This document shows positions 35,508 through 46,056 of a stretch of 64,000 nt of DNA, piece by piece. The notes under the pieces are model-generated. The model was not told the origin of the DNA. It worked only from the letters and a program-made list of their open reading frames with translations, and searched no databases. The position numbers were made by a program, and so were the translations under genes. Source of the stretch: Rhizobiales bacterium PAR1 (GTDB taxonomy: Bacteria; Pseudomonadota; Alphaproteobacteria; Rhizobiales; Beijerinckiaceae); contig NKIW01000005.1 in the NCBI GenBank assembly GCA_002256205.1, positions 186,001-250,000 of the forward strand, written 5' to 3'. Positions within the stretch are counted from its first letter, which is position 1; each line of letters starts with the position of its first letter.

Positions 35508-36074
35508 TTATGCCTTGGCGTGGCGCGCTTCGCGCACGAGGCGCTCCAGCGTCGCGGTGAGGAAACCGGCAGCGCGCTCATCGGTGATCTCGCCGTTTTC
35601 GCCGAAGGCCTTGTCGGCAAAACCCACCGAAGCCATTTCCGGCACAACCAGCGCGCCAAACCCGAGTTCAAGCACTGTGCGCAGCTGGGTCAACGCGCGA
35701 TAGCCGCCCATCGCACCGGCAGAGGCGGCGCCAAGGCCGACCACCTTGCCCTTGAGGCCGGTCGCGGGCGCGCCGGGCTTGGCAACTGTTGCCCAATCGA
35801 GCGCGTTTTTGAGGAGCGGCGTATAGCCCGCGTTATATTCCGGGCAGGTGATGAAGAGGCCGTCATGCGCGTCGAACAGCGCCCGGAGCTTGGTCGCGGC
35901 TTCCGGCGCGTTGCCGAAGCCCGTGGCATCGACCATCGGCAGCGGGAAATCAGCAAGCGAGATCTGTGTCACCTTGGCGCCGAGGGCTGTGAGCTTGCTG
36001 GCGGCAAGCGTCGCGAGTTTCGTATTGAGCGAACCGGCGCGGCTGGAGCCGGCAAGAACGAGAAGGCTGGGCAT
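35508..36074 (-). CDS. NAD(P)H-dependent FMN reductase family protein
   Basis: Flavodoxin-like reductase of 188 residues. VLAGSSRAGSLNTKLA is the FMN phosphate loop and ITCPEYNAGYTPLLKNALDW is the flavin-binding signature (PEYN) seen in chromate and azo reductases such as ChrR/YieF. GAASAGAMGGYRALTQLR is typical of the family. The physiological substrate is probably quinones or flavins but cannot be fixed. ATG 36074 gives the standard length; a longer in-frame extension is not homologous. Confidence 0.88.
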   Translation of the reverse strand: MPSLLVLAGSSRAGSLNTKLATLAASKLTALGAKVTQISLADFPLPMVDATGFGNAPEAATKLRALFDAHDGLFITCPEYNAGYTPLLKNALDWATVAKPGAPATGLKGKVVGLGAASAGAMGGYRALTQLRTVLELGFGALVVPEMASVGFADKAFGENGEITDERAAGFLTATLERLVREARHAKA

Positions 36075-36201
36075 GAGACCTCGATTTGGTGAGATGAGCT
36101 CGGCTTGTTGAAATGTTCTCCCGGCTTTAGAGGAAGAGGGGAGAGTTGCAACCTTTGGTGCACGTTTTTCTTGGGCACGACGTTTTGATGCGAGTTCCGG
36201 C

Positions 36202-37236
36202 ATGATTTTCGACGGTATGGTTCCTGCGATCGGCAATACCCCGCTGATCAAGCTCAAGCGTGCTTCGGAAGAGACGGGCTGCACCATTCTCGGCAAGGCC
36301 GAGTTCCTCAACCCCGGCCAATCCGTGAAAGACCGCGCGGCGCTGTTCATCCTCAAGGATGCGATGGCCAAGGGCCTCGTGAAGAAGGGGGGCGTCGTCG
36401 TCGAAGGCACGGCGGGCAATACCGGCATCGGCCTGACGCTCATCGGCAATACGCTCGGACTCCGCACCGTGATCGTCATCCCCGACAGCCAGAGCGAGGA
36501 GAAAAAGCTCGCGCTGCGAACCGCGGGCGCGACGGTGATTGAAGTGCCTCCGGCGCCCTATTCCAACCCGAACAATTTCGTTCGCGTCTCGGGGCGTCTT
36601 GCCGAGCAGCTCGCCGCATCAGAGCCCAACGGTGCGGTCTGGGCCAACCAGTTCGACAATGTCGCCAACCGGCAGGCGCATATTGAGATGACCGGCCCGG
36701 AAATCCTGCGGGATACGGAGGACAAGATCGATGGCTTCATCTGCGCGGTTGGCTCGGGTGGCACACTCGTTGGTACGGCGATGGCGCTGAGGGCCGCCAA
36801 ACCGGGCGTGAAAATCGGCCTCGCAGACCCCCATGGCGCGGCGCTCTACAGCTATTACACCTCAGGTGAACTCAAGGCCGAGGGTTCCTCGATTTCCGAA
36901 GGTATCGGGCAGGGGCGGATCACGAAAAACCTCGAAGGCTTCAAGCCCGATTTTGCCTGCCGCATCTCCGATGAGGAAGCGCTGAACATCGTCTTCCAGC
37001 TCGCGGGCGAGGAGGGGCTGGTCCTTGGTTCATCCTCCGGCATGAATGTCGCCGGCGCGATCCGCATGGCGAAGGAAATGGGGCCGGGACATACCATCGT
37101 CACCGTGCTCTGTGATTACGGTACACGCTACGCCTCACGCCTGTTCAACGCGGACTTCCTGCGCGCGAAGAACCTGCCGGTGCCGGCCTGGCTCGATCAG
37201 CCGGTGACCATCACGCCGCCGCTGGTGACAGCCTGA
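36202..37236 (+). CDS. cysK: Cysteine synthase A
   Basis: PLP-dependent O-acetylserine sulfhydrylase of 344 residues. NPGQSVKDRAALFI has the PLP lysine (usually NPxxSVKDR), GTAGNTGIGLTLIG is the substrate loop (TSGNTG in most CysK; here TAGNTG), and VGSGGTLVGTAMAL binds the PLP phosphate. The C-terminal half contains GSSSGMNVAGAIRMA. It could also be a cystathionine beta-synthase-like member of the family, but there is no CBS domain. It is a single gene, divergent from the FMN reductase. Confidence 0.9.
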   Translation: MIFDGMVPAIGNTPLIKLKRASEETGCTILGKAEFLNPGQSVKDRAALFILKDAMAKGLVKKGGVVVEGTAGNTGIGLTLIGNTLGLRTVIVIPDSQSEEKKLALRTAGATVIEVPPAPYSNPNNFVRVSGRLAEQLAASEPNGAVWANQFDNVANRQAHIEMTGPEILRDTEDKIDGFICAVGSGGTLVGTAMALRAAKPGVKIGLADPHGAALYSYYTSGELKAEGSSISEGIGQGRITKNLEGFKPDFACRISDEEALNIVFQLAGEEGLVLGSSSGMNVAGAIRMAKEMGPGHTIVTVLCDYGTRYASRLFNADFLRAKNLPVPAWLDQPVTITPPLVTA

Positions 37237-37257
37237 TCCACCGGGCGAAGTTCTGGC

Positions 37258-37914
37258 TTAGGCAGGCTTGTCGCCATCCCGATAAACCCAGACCCGCGCG
37301 GGCGGCAGATTAAGCCAGACGCGCGGCGAGACCTCGACCTCGAAGTCGCGGCTCTTCAGCGGCATCGGCGAGACTGTGGCATAGGTGAATTGCACGAACG
37401 GGCATCCCGGCGGCATCATCGCAAAGCCGGTGCGAAGCAATTCAAGCCGCTGCGCTTCGGGACGTGTCATCAGCGGCAGCGAGGAGACCACCGCTGCTGC
37501 GGGCTCCTTGAGCGTGCTGAGCGTCGCCTTCAGGTTATAGGCGTCGCCTTCGACTACGCGCGCCTTGGGGTAGCGCTTGCGCAGGAGGCGGCAGAAATCC
37601 TTGCTGTATTCAACCAAGACCAGCCGCTCTTCCGCGACGCCACGCGCAATCAGCGCATCGGTGACCGGGCCCGTCCCCGGACCAAGCTCGATGACCGGGC
37701 CGGGAAGCGCGGGATCGACAAAGCGCGCCATCATCCGTGCCAGCGCCTTACCCGAGGGATAGACCGCGCCAGTCATCAACGGGCGATTGAACCACGACTT
37801 TAAAAAGTGCGCTTCATTCTCGAACTGCGTTTCGGCAGCAAGCCGCTTCACGAGGCGTTGGCCAGAGCGGCGCATCTCATGCAGCGGAGGGAGTGGACGG
37901 TTCTGTCCGGTCAA
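37258..37914 (-). CDS. pmtA: PmtA-like SAM-dependent methyltransferase (phospholipid N-methyltransferase)
   Basis: Methyltransferase of 218 residues with motif I VIELGPGTGPVTDAL and the N-terminal FLKSWFNRPLMTGAVYPSGK characteristic of the Rhodobacter-type phospholipid N-methyltransferase. That enzyme methylates phosphatidylethanolamine to phosphatidylcholine. The start is TTG at 37914, which has AGGAT 6 bases before it; ATG 37875 would trim 13 residues and lacks a site. It is convergent with cysK. An rRNA-type or other methyltransferase role is a less likely alternative. Confidence 0.72.
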   Translation of the reverse strand: MTGQNRPLPPLHEMRRSGQRLVKRLAAETQFENEAHFLKSWFNRPLMTGAVYPSGKALARMMARFVDPALPGPVIELGPGTGPVTDALIARGVAEERLVLVEYSKDFCRLLRKRYPKARVVEGDAYNLKATLSTLKEPAAAVVSSLPLMTRPEAQRLELLRTGFAMMPPGCPFVQFTYATVSPMPLKSRDFEVEVSPRVWLNLPPARVWVYRDGDKPA

Positions 37915-38045
37915 TGGCCGATCCTGAAGCTGGCGCCACGCAACTCACCAAAGCGTTGAAACTCGCCAGAGTTCCAAAGCATACGAGATTTCTATGACGA
38001 AAGACGGCGCGTGTTTCAAGGCCGCTCCAGCAACGCAAATAACAC

Positions 38046-39188
38046 TCAGCTCCCGGCGCCGCCGAAGAAATCCTTCATCTTGGCGAAGAATCCATGACTT
38101 TCTGGGTTGGTTTCCTTGGAAGAATCCTTCTCGAACTCGGCCAGAAGCTCCCTTTGACGTCGCGTGAGGTTCTGTGGCGTTTCCACCACGGCCTGAACAT
38201 AAAGATCGCCGACGTCCTTTGAGCGCAAAATCGGCATACCGCGCCCGCGCAGGCGGAACTGCTTGCCGGATTGCGTCCCCTCCGGAACCTTGATTGCGGC
38301 TTCCTTGCCATCGAGCGTCGGCACCTTGACCTCGGTGCCAAGCGCCGCTGCGACCATCGAGATCGGCACGCGGCAGAAGAGGTCCGCCCCGTCACGGCTG
38401 TAGAAACCATGCGGTTTCACACCGAGGAAAATATAGAGATCGCCCGAGGGCGCTCCGCGCATCCCCGCTTCGCCTTCGCCCGCGAGGCGAATGCGCGTGC
38501 CATCCTCAACACCAGCCGGCACATTGACCGAGAGCGTCCGCTCGCGCGTGACGCGACCGGCACCCGCGCAGGATTTGCACGGATCTTCGATCACCTCGCC
38601 GCGCCCGCCGCAGGTGGGGCAGGTGCGCTCAATGGAGAAGAAGCCTTGCGTCGCCCGCACGCGACCCTGACCGCCACAGGTCGAGCAGGTCTTGGGCTTG
38701 GAACCGGGCTTGGCGCCATTGCCCGAACAGGCATCGCAGGTGATCGAGGTCGGAACCTTGATCGTCGCGTTCTTGCCCTTGAAGGCTTCTTCCAGCGTGA
38801 TGTCGAGATTGTAGCGCAAGTCCGCACCGCGTTCGCGACCGCGCTGGCCACCGCCACGCCGGCCGCCGCCGCCGAAGACATCGCCGAAGATATCCTCGAA
38901 GATATCGCTCATCGACGAGGCAAAATCCGGTCCGAAGCCGCCCGGACCGCCCTGTCCACCGCCCTCGAAGGCCTGATGCCCGAAACGGTCATAGGCGCCA
39001 CGTTTCTGCGGGTCCGAGAGAACCTGATAGGCCTCGTTGAGTTCCTTGAACTTCTTTTCGGCTTCGGCATCGCCGGGGTTCTTGTCCGGGTGATGCACCA
39101 TGGCGAGCTTGCGGAAAGCGCTTTTCAGTGCCGCGTCATCGGCCGTCTTGGGCACACCGAGAATGTCGTAATAGTCACGCTTGGCCAT
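38046..39188 (-). CDS. dnaJ: DnaJ co-chaperone
   Basis: Class I DnaJ of 380 residues. The J domain has [10 protein letters not shown] (HPD), then a Gly/Phe-rich linker and four zinc-binding repeats: [34 protein letters not shown] and [11 protein letters not shown]. It stimulates DnaK ATPase and delivers substrates. It follows dnaK with 92 bases between, including a hairpin. Confidence 0.97.
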   Translation of the reverse strand: MAKRDYYDILGVPKTADDAALKSAFRKLAMVHHPDKNPGDAEAEKKFKELNEAYQVLSDPQKRGAYDRFGHQAFEGGGQGGPGGFGPDFASSMSDIFEDIFGDVFGGGGRRGGGQRGRERGADLRYNLDITLEEAFKGKNATIKVPTSITCDACSGNGAKPGSKPKTCSTCGGQGRVRATQGFFSIERTCPTCGGRGEVIEDPCKSCAGAGRVTRERTLSVNVPAGVEDGTRIRLAGEGEAGMRGAPSGDLYIFLGVKPHGFYSRDGADLFCRVPISMVAAALGTEVKVPTLDGKEAAIKVPEGTQSGKQFRLRGRGMPILRSKDVGDLYVQAVVETPQNLTRRQRELLAEFEKDSSKETNPESHGFFAKMKDFFGGAGS

Positions 39189-39231
39189 TCAAAGGCTCCC
39201 GGGGCAGGCGTGGAAAGGTCAGACGTGGAAA

Positions 39232-39253
39232 GGCCCGGCGGTGAGGCCGGGCC
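39232..39253 (-). other. Intercistronic hairpin between dnaK and dnaJ
   Basis: GGCCCGGC (39232-39239) and GCCGGGCC (39246-39253) form an 8-bp GC stem with a 6-base loop and no T run. Such hairpins often cause partial termination or stabilise the upstream message, which fits the usual excess of DnaK over DnaJ. The role here is inferred. Confidence 0.55.
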
Positions 39254-39280
39254 GGGATTCTAGCGCGAGGAACGCACGGC

Positions 39281-41209
<1,929 letters not shown>

Positions 41210-41337
41210 GACGAGCCCCTCTTAAGCGAGCATTCGGACAGACGCATCCCGAAGCGATGCGTGATCCCTTACCGATTGTGGTTAACTATTCCTGAGGAGC
41301 CGAGGGATTCGATACCCTGAGTGCCTCTCAGAACCGG

Positions 41338-41366
41338 ATATAGGAAGGCTGCCGCGCCGCCACAAG
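41338..41366 (-). promoter_or_regulatory. Sigma-32 (RpoH)-type promoter of dnaK
   Basis: On the minus strand CTTG (41363-41366), 18 bases, then CCTATAT (41338-41344), 129 bases before the dnaK start. This fits the alphaproteobacterial heat-shock consensus (CTTG, then CYTATNT-type -10). Confidence 0.75.
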
Positions 41367-41385
41367 GGCGGGTGAAGCGGAAATG

Positions 41386-42036
41386 TCACAATCCCAGCTC
41401 TTCGGGCTTGCGCCCCGGCCTTGGGCGATAGACCGGGAAACGCCAGCCGAAGCGCAAGGCAAAGGCCCTCAGCGCGAAGGCTGCGCCGATGCCGACGAGA
41501 ACCGCGATATCCCTTGGCAAAACCGCGCTGCTGAGCAGGAACCCGGCTGCGCCGATGAAGGCCGCCGAGGCATAGATTTCTCCGCGCATGATCACCGGGC
41601 TTTCCGCGCCGAGCATGTCGCGGATGAAGCCGCCGACCACCGCCGTGATCACCCCGCAGGTGACAGCAACCACGAAGCCATAGTCCCGCGCGGCCTCCGC
41701 CCCGAGCACGCAGAACACCGCCATGCCTGCTGCATCGAGCCAGAGCAGCACGCGCAGGCGGGAATAGGGGATATGTGCGAGGAAAAACGTCGCGGCGGAA
41801 ACCCCGGCGCAGACGACCAGATAAACCGGGTTTTTCACCCAGAACACCGGCACATGCCCGAGCACAAGATCACGGAAGGTGCCGCCGCCGATGGCGGTCA
41901 CCGTGCCGAAGAAAATGAAGGCGATGATATCCATCTCCTTGCGCGAGGCGACGAGTGCGCCCGAAATCGCAAAGACGACAATGCCAACCCAGCCGATGAC
42001 GGTGATCATGTCGGAAATCATGCTGCGTTGTGGCAT
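41386..42036 (-). CDS. TRIC/UPF0126-family membrane channel protein
   Basis: Polytopic membrane protein of 216 residues with about seven hydrophobic segments arranged as two similar halves. The paired glycine-rich motifs AIGGGTFRDLVLG and AVVGGFIRDMLG are the repeat signature of prokaryotic TRIC-type cation channels (formerly UPF0126). Ion specificity is unknown. It begins with ATG 42036 (or ATG 42021). It lies upstream of dnaK on the same strand, but the heat-shock promoter is just inside the 176-base gap, so it is probably separate. Confidence 0.88.
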   Translation of the reverse strand: MPQRSMISDMITVIGWVGIVVFAISGALVASRKEMDIIAFIFFGTVTAIGGGTFRDLVLGHVPVFWVKNPVYLVVCAGVSAATFFLAHIPYSRLRVLLWLDAAGMAVFCVLGAEAARDYGFVVAVTCGVITAVVGGFIRDMLGAESPVIMRGEIYASAAFIGAAGFLLSSAVLPRDIAVLVGIGAAFALRAFALRFGWRFPVYRPRPGRKPEELGL

Positions 42037-42075
42037 GAATCGCGGGCGGAAGCCAAATCGGATGCCGGTGGTAGG

Positions 42076-42948
42076 CTATTCTGCGGTTTTCCCCGCCTCC
42101 CAGCCGAGCATCGCACGTTTGCGGGTAAGGCCCCAATGGTAGCCTGTGAGGGCGCCGGATTTGCCGAGCACGCGGTGGCAGGGCACTACGAAGGAGATCG
42201 GATTGCGCCCCACCGCCGCGCCCACGGCCCGCGCCGCTTTCGGTTTTTCGATGGTGTTGGCGATGGTGGAATAGGTCGTCGCCTTGCCGAGCGGAATACC
42301 GAGCAGCGTCTCCCACACCCGGACCTCGAAATCCGTGCCGATGAGGAAGACTTTCAGTGGTGTATCCGGCTGCCAGCGCGCCGAATTGAAGATGCGTTCG
42401 GCCACAGGCGCCACGCGCGCCGGATCGCGGCGGTATTCCGCCTTCGGCCAGCGCCGCGCCATATCCTCATAGGCTGCCATCTCGCCGCCCTCGTCGGCGA
42501 AGGCGAGGCCGCAAAGCCCGCGCTCGTTGACCATGGGGAGCGCAAGACCAAAGGGCGAGGGCACGAAATCGTAGAAGATCACCAGTCCCGCACCGCCGGT
42601 TTTGTACTCGCCGGGAGAGACCGCCTCGTGCGTGACGAAAAGATCATGCAGTCGCGAAGGGCCGGACATGCCGACCTCGAACGCGCAATCCAGCAGCGGC
42701 AACCCCTGATCGAGAAGACGCTTCGCGTGATCGAGCGTCACGGCTTGCAAGAAGGCCTTCGGCGTCAACCCGCACCAGCGACGGAACAGGGCGGTCAGGT
42801 CGCCGGAGGAAAGACCGATCGCGCCGGCGACATGCTCGACCTCCGGCTGGCTGCGCGAATATTCCGTGATGAAGCGCAGCGCATCGCGCACCAGGCGATA
42901 ATCCGCGCCGCTGGCAGTGAGGGAAAAATCCGATGTGCGATCAAGCAT
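42076..42948 (-). CDS. ada: Ada-like AraC/methylated-DNA-cysteine methyltransferase
   Basis: Protein of 290 residues joining an N-terminal AraC-type helix-turn-helix (about 15-100: HVAGAIGLSSGDLTALFRRW, VGMSGPSRLHDLFV) to an O6-methylguanine-DNA methyltransferase domain with active-site Cys in SFVVPCHRVLG and GKATTYSTIANTIEKPKAAR. It transfers methyl groups irreversibly to itself and may act as a regulator. The N-terminal zinc AdaA domain of E. coli Ada is absent, so methylphosphotriester sensing is not expected. ATG 42948 follows GGAGG. Confidence 0.92.
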   Translation of the reverse strand: MLDRTSDFSLTASGADYRLVRDALRFITEYSRSQPEVEHVAGAIGLSSGDLTALFRRWCGLTPKAFLQAVTLDHAKRLLDQGLPLLDCAFEVGMSGPSRLHDLFVTHEAVSPGEYKTGGAGLVIFYDFVPSPFGLALPMVNERGLCGLAFADEGGEMAAYEDMARRWPKAEYRRDPARVAPVAERIFNSARWQPDTPLKVFLIGTDFEVRVWETLLGIPLGKATTYSTIANTIEKPKAARAVGAAVGRNPISFVVPCHRVLGKSGALTGYHWGLTRKRAMLGWEAGKTAE

Positions 42949-43042
42949 GGCCGAGCCTCCGTGTCCAAGCCTCCATGCCTCAGGTTTAGCGCGGGCGATC
43001 ACGCCAAACCACCCGATTTCCCAAAAACCCTATGGAGAGAGA

Positions 43043-43561
43043 TCAGCGCTTGGATTCCAAAAGCGCCCGCTGAAACGCTTCGGCGAAGTCCGCCCGCTCC
43101 TCGCGACCGAGGCAGGCGCCGATCTCGACCTTCGCACGCCCCTGCACGATGGAGAGCTTTTCGAGGCCGAACTCCGGGTGTTCTTCCTTCTCAAGCCGGG
43201 TCCAGTGCGGGTTGAAACGCGCCTCCCGGATGATCCCGCGCCAGTTCACCGAGCGGAAAAGCAGCTCGATCCGCGAGAGGAAAACCTGCTCGTAGGCCCG
43301 CGCTTCGGCATTGTTGTAGCGGAACGCGAAATAGATCAGCGCGACATCAAGCCCCATGAATCCGGCAATTGGCCAGGCGCCCATCAAATAAAACGGGATC
43401 GAAACCGCCAGTCCGACGACGCCGACAAACCCCAGCAGCAGCGACAGCCCGAACGGGGAGAGCGAGCGATGCGGCTGCAAGGTCGCGGCAAAGATCGGCG
43501 TATCCATCCGGGAATGAAGATCGCGGGAAATCGGGTCGCTTGTCTGCACGCCGGCCTTCAT
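43043..43561 (-). CDS. DUF2244 family membrane protein
   Basis: Protein of 172 residues with two transmembrane segments close together (LSLLLGFVGVVGLAVSIPF and WPIAGFMGLDVALIYFAF) and a C-terminal region with NNAEARAYEQVFLSRIELLF, the DUF2244 pattern. Function is not known. ATG 43561 is only 18 bases from the divergent nth start, so the true starts may be internal (ATG 43507 for this gene gives MDTPIFAATLQPHRSL, close to the family start). Confidence 0.85.
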   Translation of the reverse strand: MKAGVQTSDPISRDLHSRMDTPIFAATLQPHRSLSPFGLSLLLGFVGVVGLAVSIPFYLMGAWPIAGFMGLDVALIYFAFRYNNAEARAYEQVFLSRIELLFRSVNWRGIIREARFNPHWTRLEKEEHPEFGLEKLSIVQGRAKVEIGACLGREERADFAEAFQRALLESKR

Positions 43562-43579
43562 TGTTGAGCGGAACGAGGT

Positions 43580-44332
43580 ATGGATAAACTAGCCGACGAC
43601 ACGAAAAAGGAAATCGGGCACGACATGGCCGAGATGAAACCAAAAGTCGCAGGGAAAGCGAAATCAACTCAGCGCGATCAGGCTGAGATCGCGGAGATGT
43701 TTCGCCGCCTTCACGCCATAGAACCGGAGCCTAAGGGTGAGCTGGAACACACCAACGCCTTCACCCTGCTGGTCGCGGTGGTGCTCTCGGCTCAGGCGAC
43801 CGACGCGGGGGTCAACAAGGCGACGCGCGGGCTTTTCGCGATGGCGGATACGCCGCAGAAGATGCTCGCCCTCGGTGAGGACAAGGTGCGCGAGGCGATC
43901 AAGACCATCGGTCTCTTTCGCAACAAGGCCAAGAACGTCATCCTGCTCTCGCAGGCGCTGATCGACAACTTCGGCGGTGAGGTACCGCAGGATCGCGATG
44001 CGCTTGTCACGCTTCCCGGCGTTGGGCGGAAGACGGCGAATGTCGTGCTCAATATGGCCTTTGGCGAAGCCACCTTCGCGGTCGATACGCATGTCTTCCG
44101 TGTCTCGAATGCGCTGCCGATCGCGCCGGGCAAGACGCCGGAGGCGGTAGAGGCGGGACTGGAGAAGCTGGTACCAGAGCCCTACCGGCTCCACGCGCAC
44201 CATTGGCTCATCTTGCACGGGCGCTATTTGTGCAAGGCGCGAAAGCCCGAATGCTGGCGCTGCCCGCTGGTCGACCTCTGTCGCTTCGAGCCGAAAACGC
44301 CGATCCCGAAGCTTCCGGCTAAAAAACGATAA
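43580..44332 (+). CDS. nth: Endonuclease III
   Basis: DNA glycosylase/AP lyase for oxidised pyrimidines, 250 residues. The helix-hairpin-helix VTLPGVGRKTANVVL contains the catalytic lysine, TFAVDTHVFRVSNAL the catalytic Asp, and CKARKPECWRCPLVDLC the [4Fe-4S] cluster with C-x6-C-x2-C-x5-C spacing. The N-terminus (about 30 residues) is longer than in E. coli and Lys/Asp-rich; ATG 43625 or 43634 are possible later starts. A dispersed palindromic repeat follows 12 bases after the stop. Confidence 0.95.
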   Translation: MDKLADDTKKEIGHDMAEMKPKVAGKAKSTQRDQAEIAEMFRRLHAIEPEPKGELEHTNAFTLLVAVVLSAQATDAGVNKATRGLFAMADTPQKMLALGEDKVREAIKTIGLFRNKAKNVILLSQALIDNFGGEVPQDRDALVTLPGVGRKTANVVLNMAFGEATFAVDTHVFRVSNALPIAPGKTPEAVEAGLEKLVPEPYRLHAHHWLILHGRYLCKARKPECWRCPLVDLCRFEPKTPIPKLPAKKR

Positions 44333-44344
44333 GGCTTTCGAGTC

Positions 44345-44388
44345 GCATTTTCTTCACGCGAACCGGGAGCCACTTCGCTCGAAAATGC
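44345..44388 (-). repeat. Dispersed 44-bp palindromic repeat, copy B
   Basis: The same element as at 26680-26723, in inverse orientation, with perfect arms GCATTTTC and GAAAATGC. It ends directly at the uppP stop codon (44389-44391) and begins 12 bases after the nth stop, filling the space between the two convergent genes. Confidence 0.9.
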
Positions 44389-45192
44389 TCACCCGTAAAC
44401 GAACCATGCCGCGAGGCCGAAGCAGCCGACGATGATTCGCCACCAGGCAAACGGCGCGAACCCGCGCAGCGAGATGAAATCGAGGAAGCCGCGCACCACG
44501 AAGAGGCCCGCCGCGAAGGCCACGACAAAACCGATGCCGATGGCCGCGACATCGTTGAACGCCAGCAGCTTGTAGTTTTTGTAAAGGTCGTAGGAAAAAG
44601 CGCCAACCATCGTCGGCATCGCGAGGAAGAACGAGAATTCCGCCGCCGTGCGCTTGTCGGTCCCCATCAACATGCCGCCGACAATCGTCGCCCCCGAGCG
44701 CGACACGCCCGGAATCATCGCAAGGCACTGGAAAAACCCGATCTTCAGCGCGGTCACCAGCGGGATATCCATCACGTCATGGATTTTGGTGTCGAACTGC
44801 GTCTCGTCCACGACCAGCAGCACGAGACCACCGGAAATCAGGCTGATGCAGACCACAAATGGCGTGAACAGTACCGATTTGATGGCGGAATGGGCAAAAA
44901 TGCCGATCACCACCGCCGGCATGAAGGCGAGCAGCACCGCGAGAATGAACATCTGCGATTTGCGGTCCGAGAACATTCCCTTGGCAAGAAACCACAACTT
45001 GCCGAAATAGACCGAGAGGATGGCGAGAATCGCGCCGAGCTGGATCAGCACCTCGAAACTGTTGCCGGGCGATTCGAAACCGAGATAATGCCCGGCGAGA
45101 ATGAGATGCCCGGTCGAGGAGACAGGCAAGAACTCCGTAAGCCCCTCGATGAGGCCCAGAAGCGCAGCCTTGAGCGCAAGCGCAAGATTCAT
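44389..45192 (-). CDS. uppP: Undecaprenyl-diphosphatase UppP
   Basis: Membrane phosphatase of 267 residues that recycles undecaprenyl diphosphate for peptidoglycan and other wall polymers; it is also known as Bac[20 protein letters not shown] is the first conserved motif (Glu and Ser), [15 protein letters not shown] the second, and there are about eight transmembrane segments. The final residues end next to repeat copy B. It is divergent from the GST-queG-epimerase series. Confidence 0.95.
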   Translation of the reverse strand: MNLALALKAALLGLIEGLTEFLPVSSTGHLILAGHYLGFESPGNSFEVLIQLGAILAILSVYFGKLWFLAKGMFSDRKSQMFILAVLLAFMPAVVIGIFAHSAIKSVLFTPFVVCISLISGGLVLLVVDETQFDTKIHDVMDIPLVTALKIGFFQCLAMIPGVSRSGATIVGGMLMGTDKRTAAEFSFFLAMPTMVGAFSYDLYKNYKLLAFNDVAAIGIGFVVAFAAGLFVVRGFLDFISLRGFAPFAWWRIIVGCFGLAAWFVYG

Positions 45193-45363
45193 GTTCGGCT
45201 AACCATGGTGGGTGCGATCCGGTACATCCCGGAATCTACACGGTTGAGAGGCAGCGAAGCCTCCTTTATAGCGGGGTCGCAGCGATTGCCAGCGCCACCG
45301 GGTTCGCCGATCCGGCTGGCTTGATATGATCCTTCACCGGCATTCCTGAAATTTTTGATACCG

Positions 45364-46056
45364 ATGGCCATTCTTTATCATCATCCTGTCGATCCCCATT
45401 CCCGCTTCATCCGCCTTGTCATGGCGGAGTTGCAGATGGAGGCCAGCCTTGAGGAAGAGCGCGTCCACGAGCGACGGCGCGAATTTCTCGCCCTCAATCC
45501 CGCCGGAACGATCCCCGTGCTGGTCGAGCATGACGGGCAGGTGGTGCCCGGCGCGAATGTCATCGCGGAATATCTTGATGAGACGCGTGGGCTGGTGCTG
45601 GGGGATCGTCGCCTTCTGCCGGAAGATCCGGCGGGCCGGGTCGAGGTCCGGCGGTTGATGAACTGGTTCCACCAGAAATTCTATGTCGAGGTCACCGAGC
45701 CACTGCTCTACGAGAAGGTCTACAAGCTCGTCGTGGCACCGGAGAACAGCGCCCGCTCGCCGGAGCCGGGCATCCTGCGTGCCGCGCGCAACAATATCCG
45801 CTATCACCTCCAGTACATCGGCCATCTCCTCCACCAGCGGAATTGGCTGGCGGGGGACCGGCTGACCTACGCCGATCTTTCGGCGGCAGCGCATCTCTCC
45901 GCGGCGGATTATCTCGGCGATGTGCCTTGGAGCGATAACGAAGCCGCTAAGCACTGGTATGCCAAGGTGAAATCCCGCCCGGCGTTCCGCACGGTGCTGT
46001 CGGATCGCCTGCGTGGCCTGCCACCCGCCGCGCATTACACGGACCTCGATTTTTGA
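45364..46056 (+). CDS. Glutathione S-transferase family protein
   Basis: Protein of 230 residues with the N-terminal thioredoxin-like domain (AILYHHPVDPHSRFIRLVMA, LNPAGTIPVLVEHDGQVVPGANVIAEYLDE: the cis-Pro and ESxAI-like GSH site) and an alpha-helical C-terminal domain ending in LRGLPPAAHYTDLDF. Substrate unknown. ATG 45364 is preferred over a TTG at 45355. Its TGA overlaps the ATG of queG by one base. The uppP / GST / queG / epimerase order recurs in related alphaproteobacteria. Confidence 0.88.
   Translation: MAILYHHPVDPHSRFIRLVMAELQMEASLEEERVHERRREFLALNPAGTIPVLVEHDGQVVPGANVIAEYLDETRGLVLGDRRLLPEDPAGRVEVRRLMNWFHQKFYVEVTEPLLYEKVYKLVVAPENSARSPEPGILRAARNNIRYHLQYIGHLLHQRNWLAGDRLTYADLSAAAHLSAADYLGDVPWSDNEAAKHWYAKVKSRPAFRTVLSDRLRGLPPAAHYTDLDF

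Noticed and set aside
41383-43215. A 610-codon plus-strand frame across the TRIC-like and Ada-like genes
   Set aside because: Spans two real genes on the other strand and the space between them; no domain recognised.
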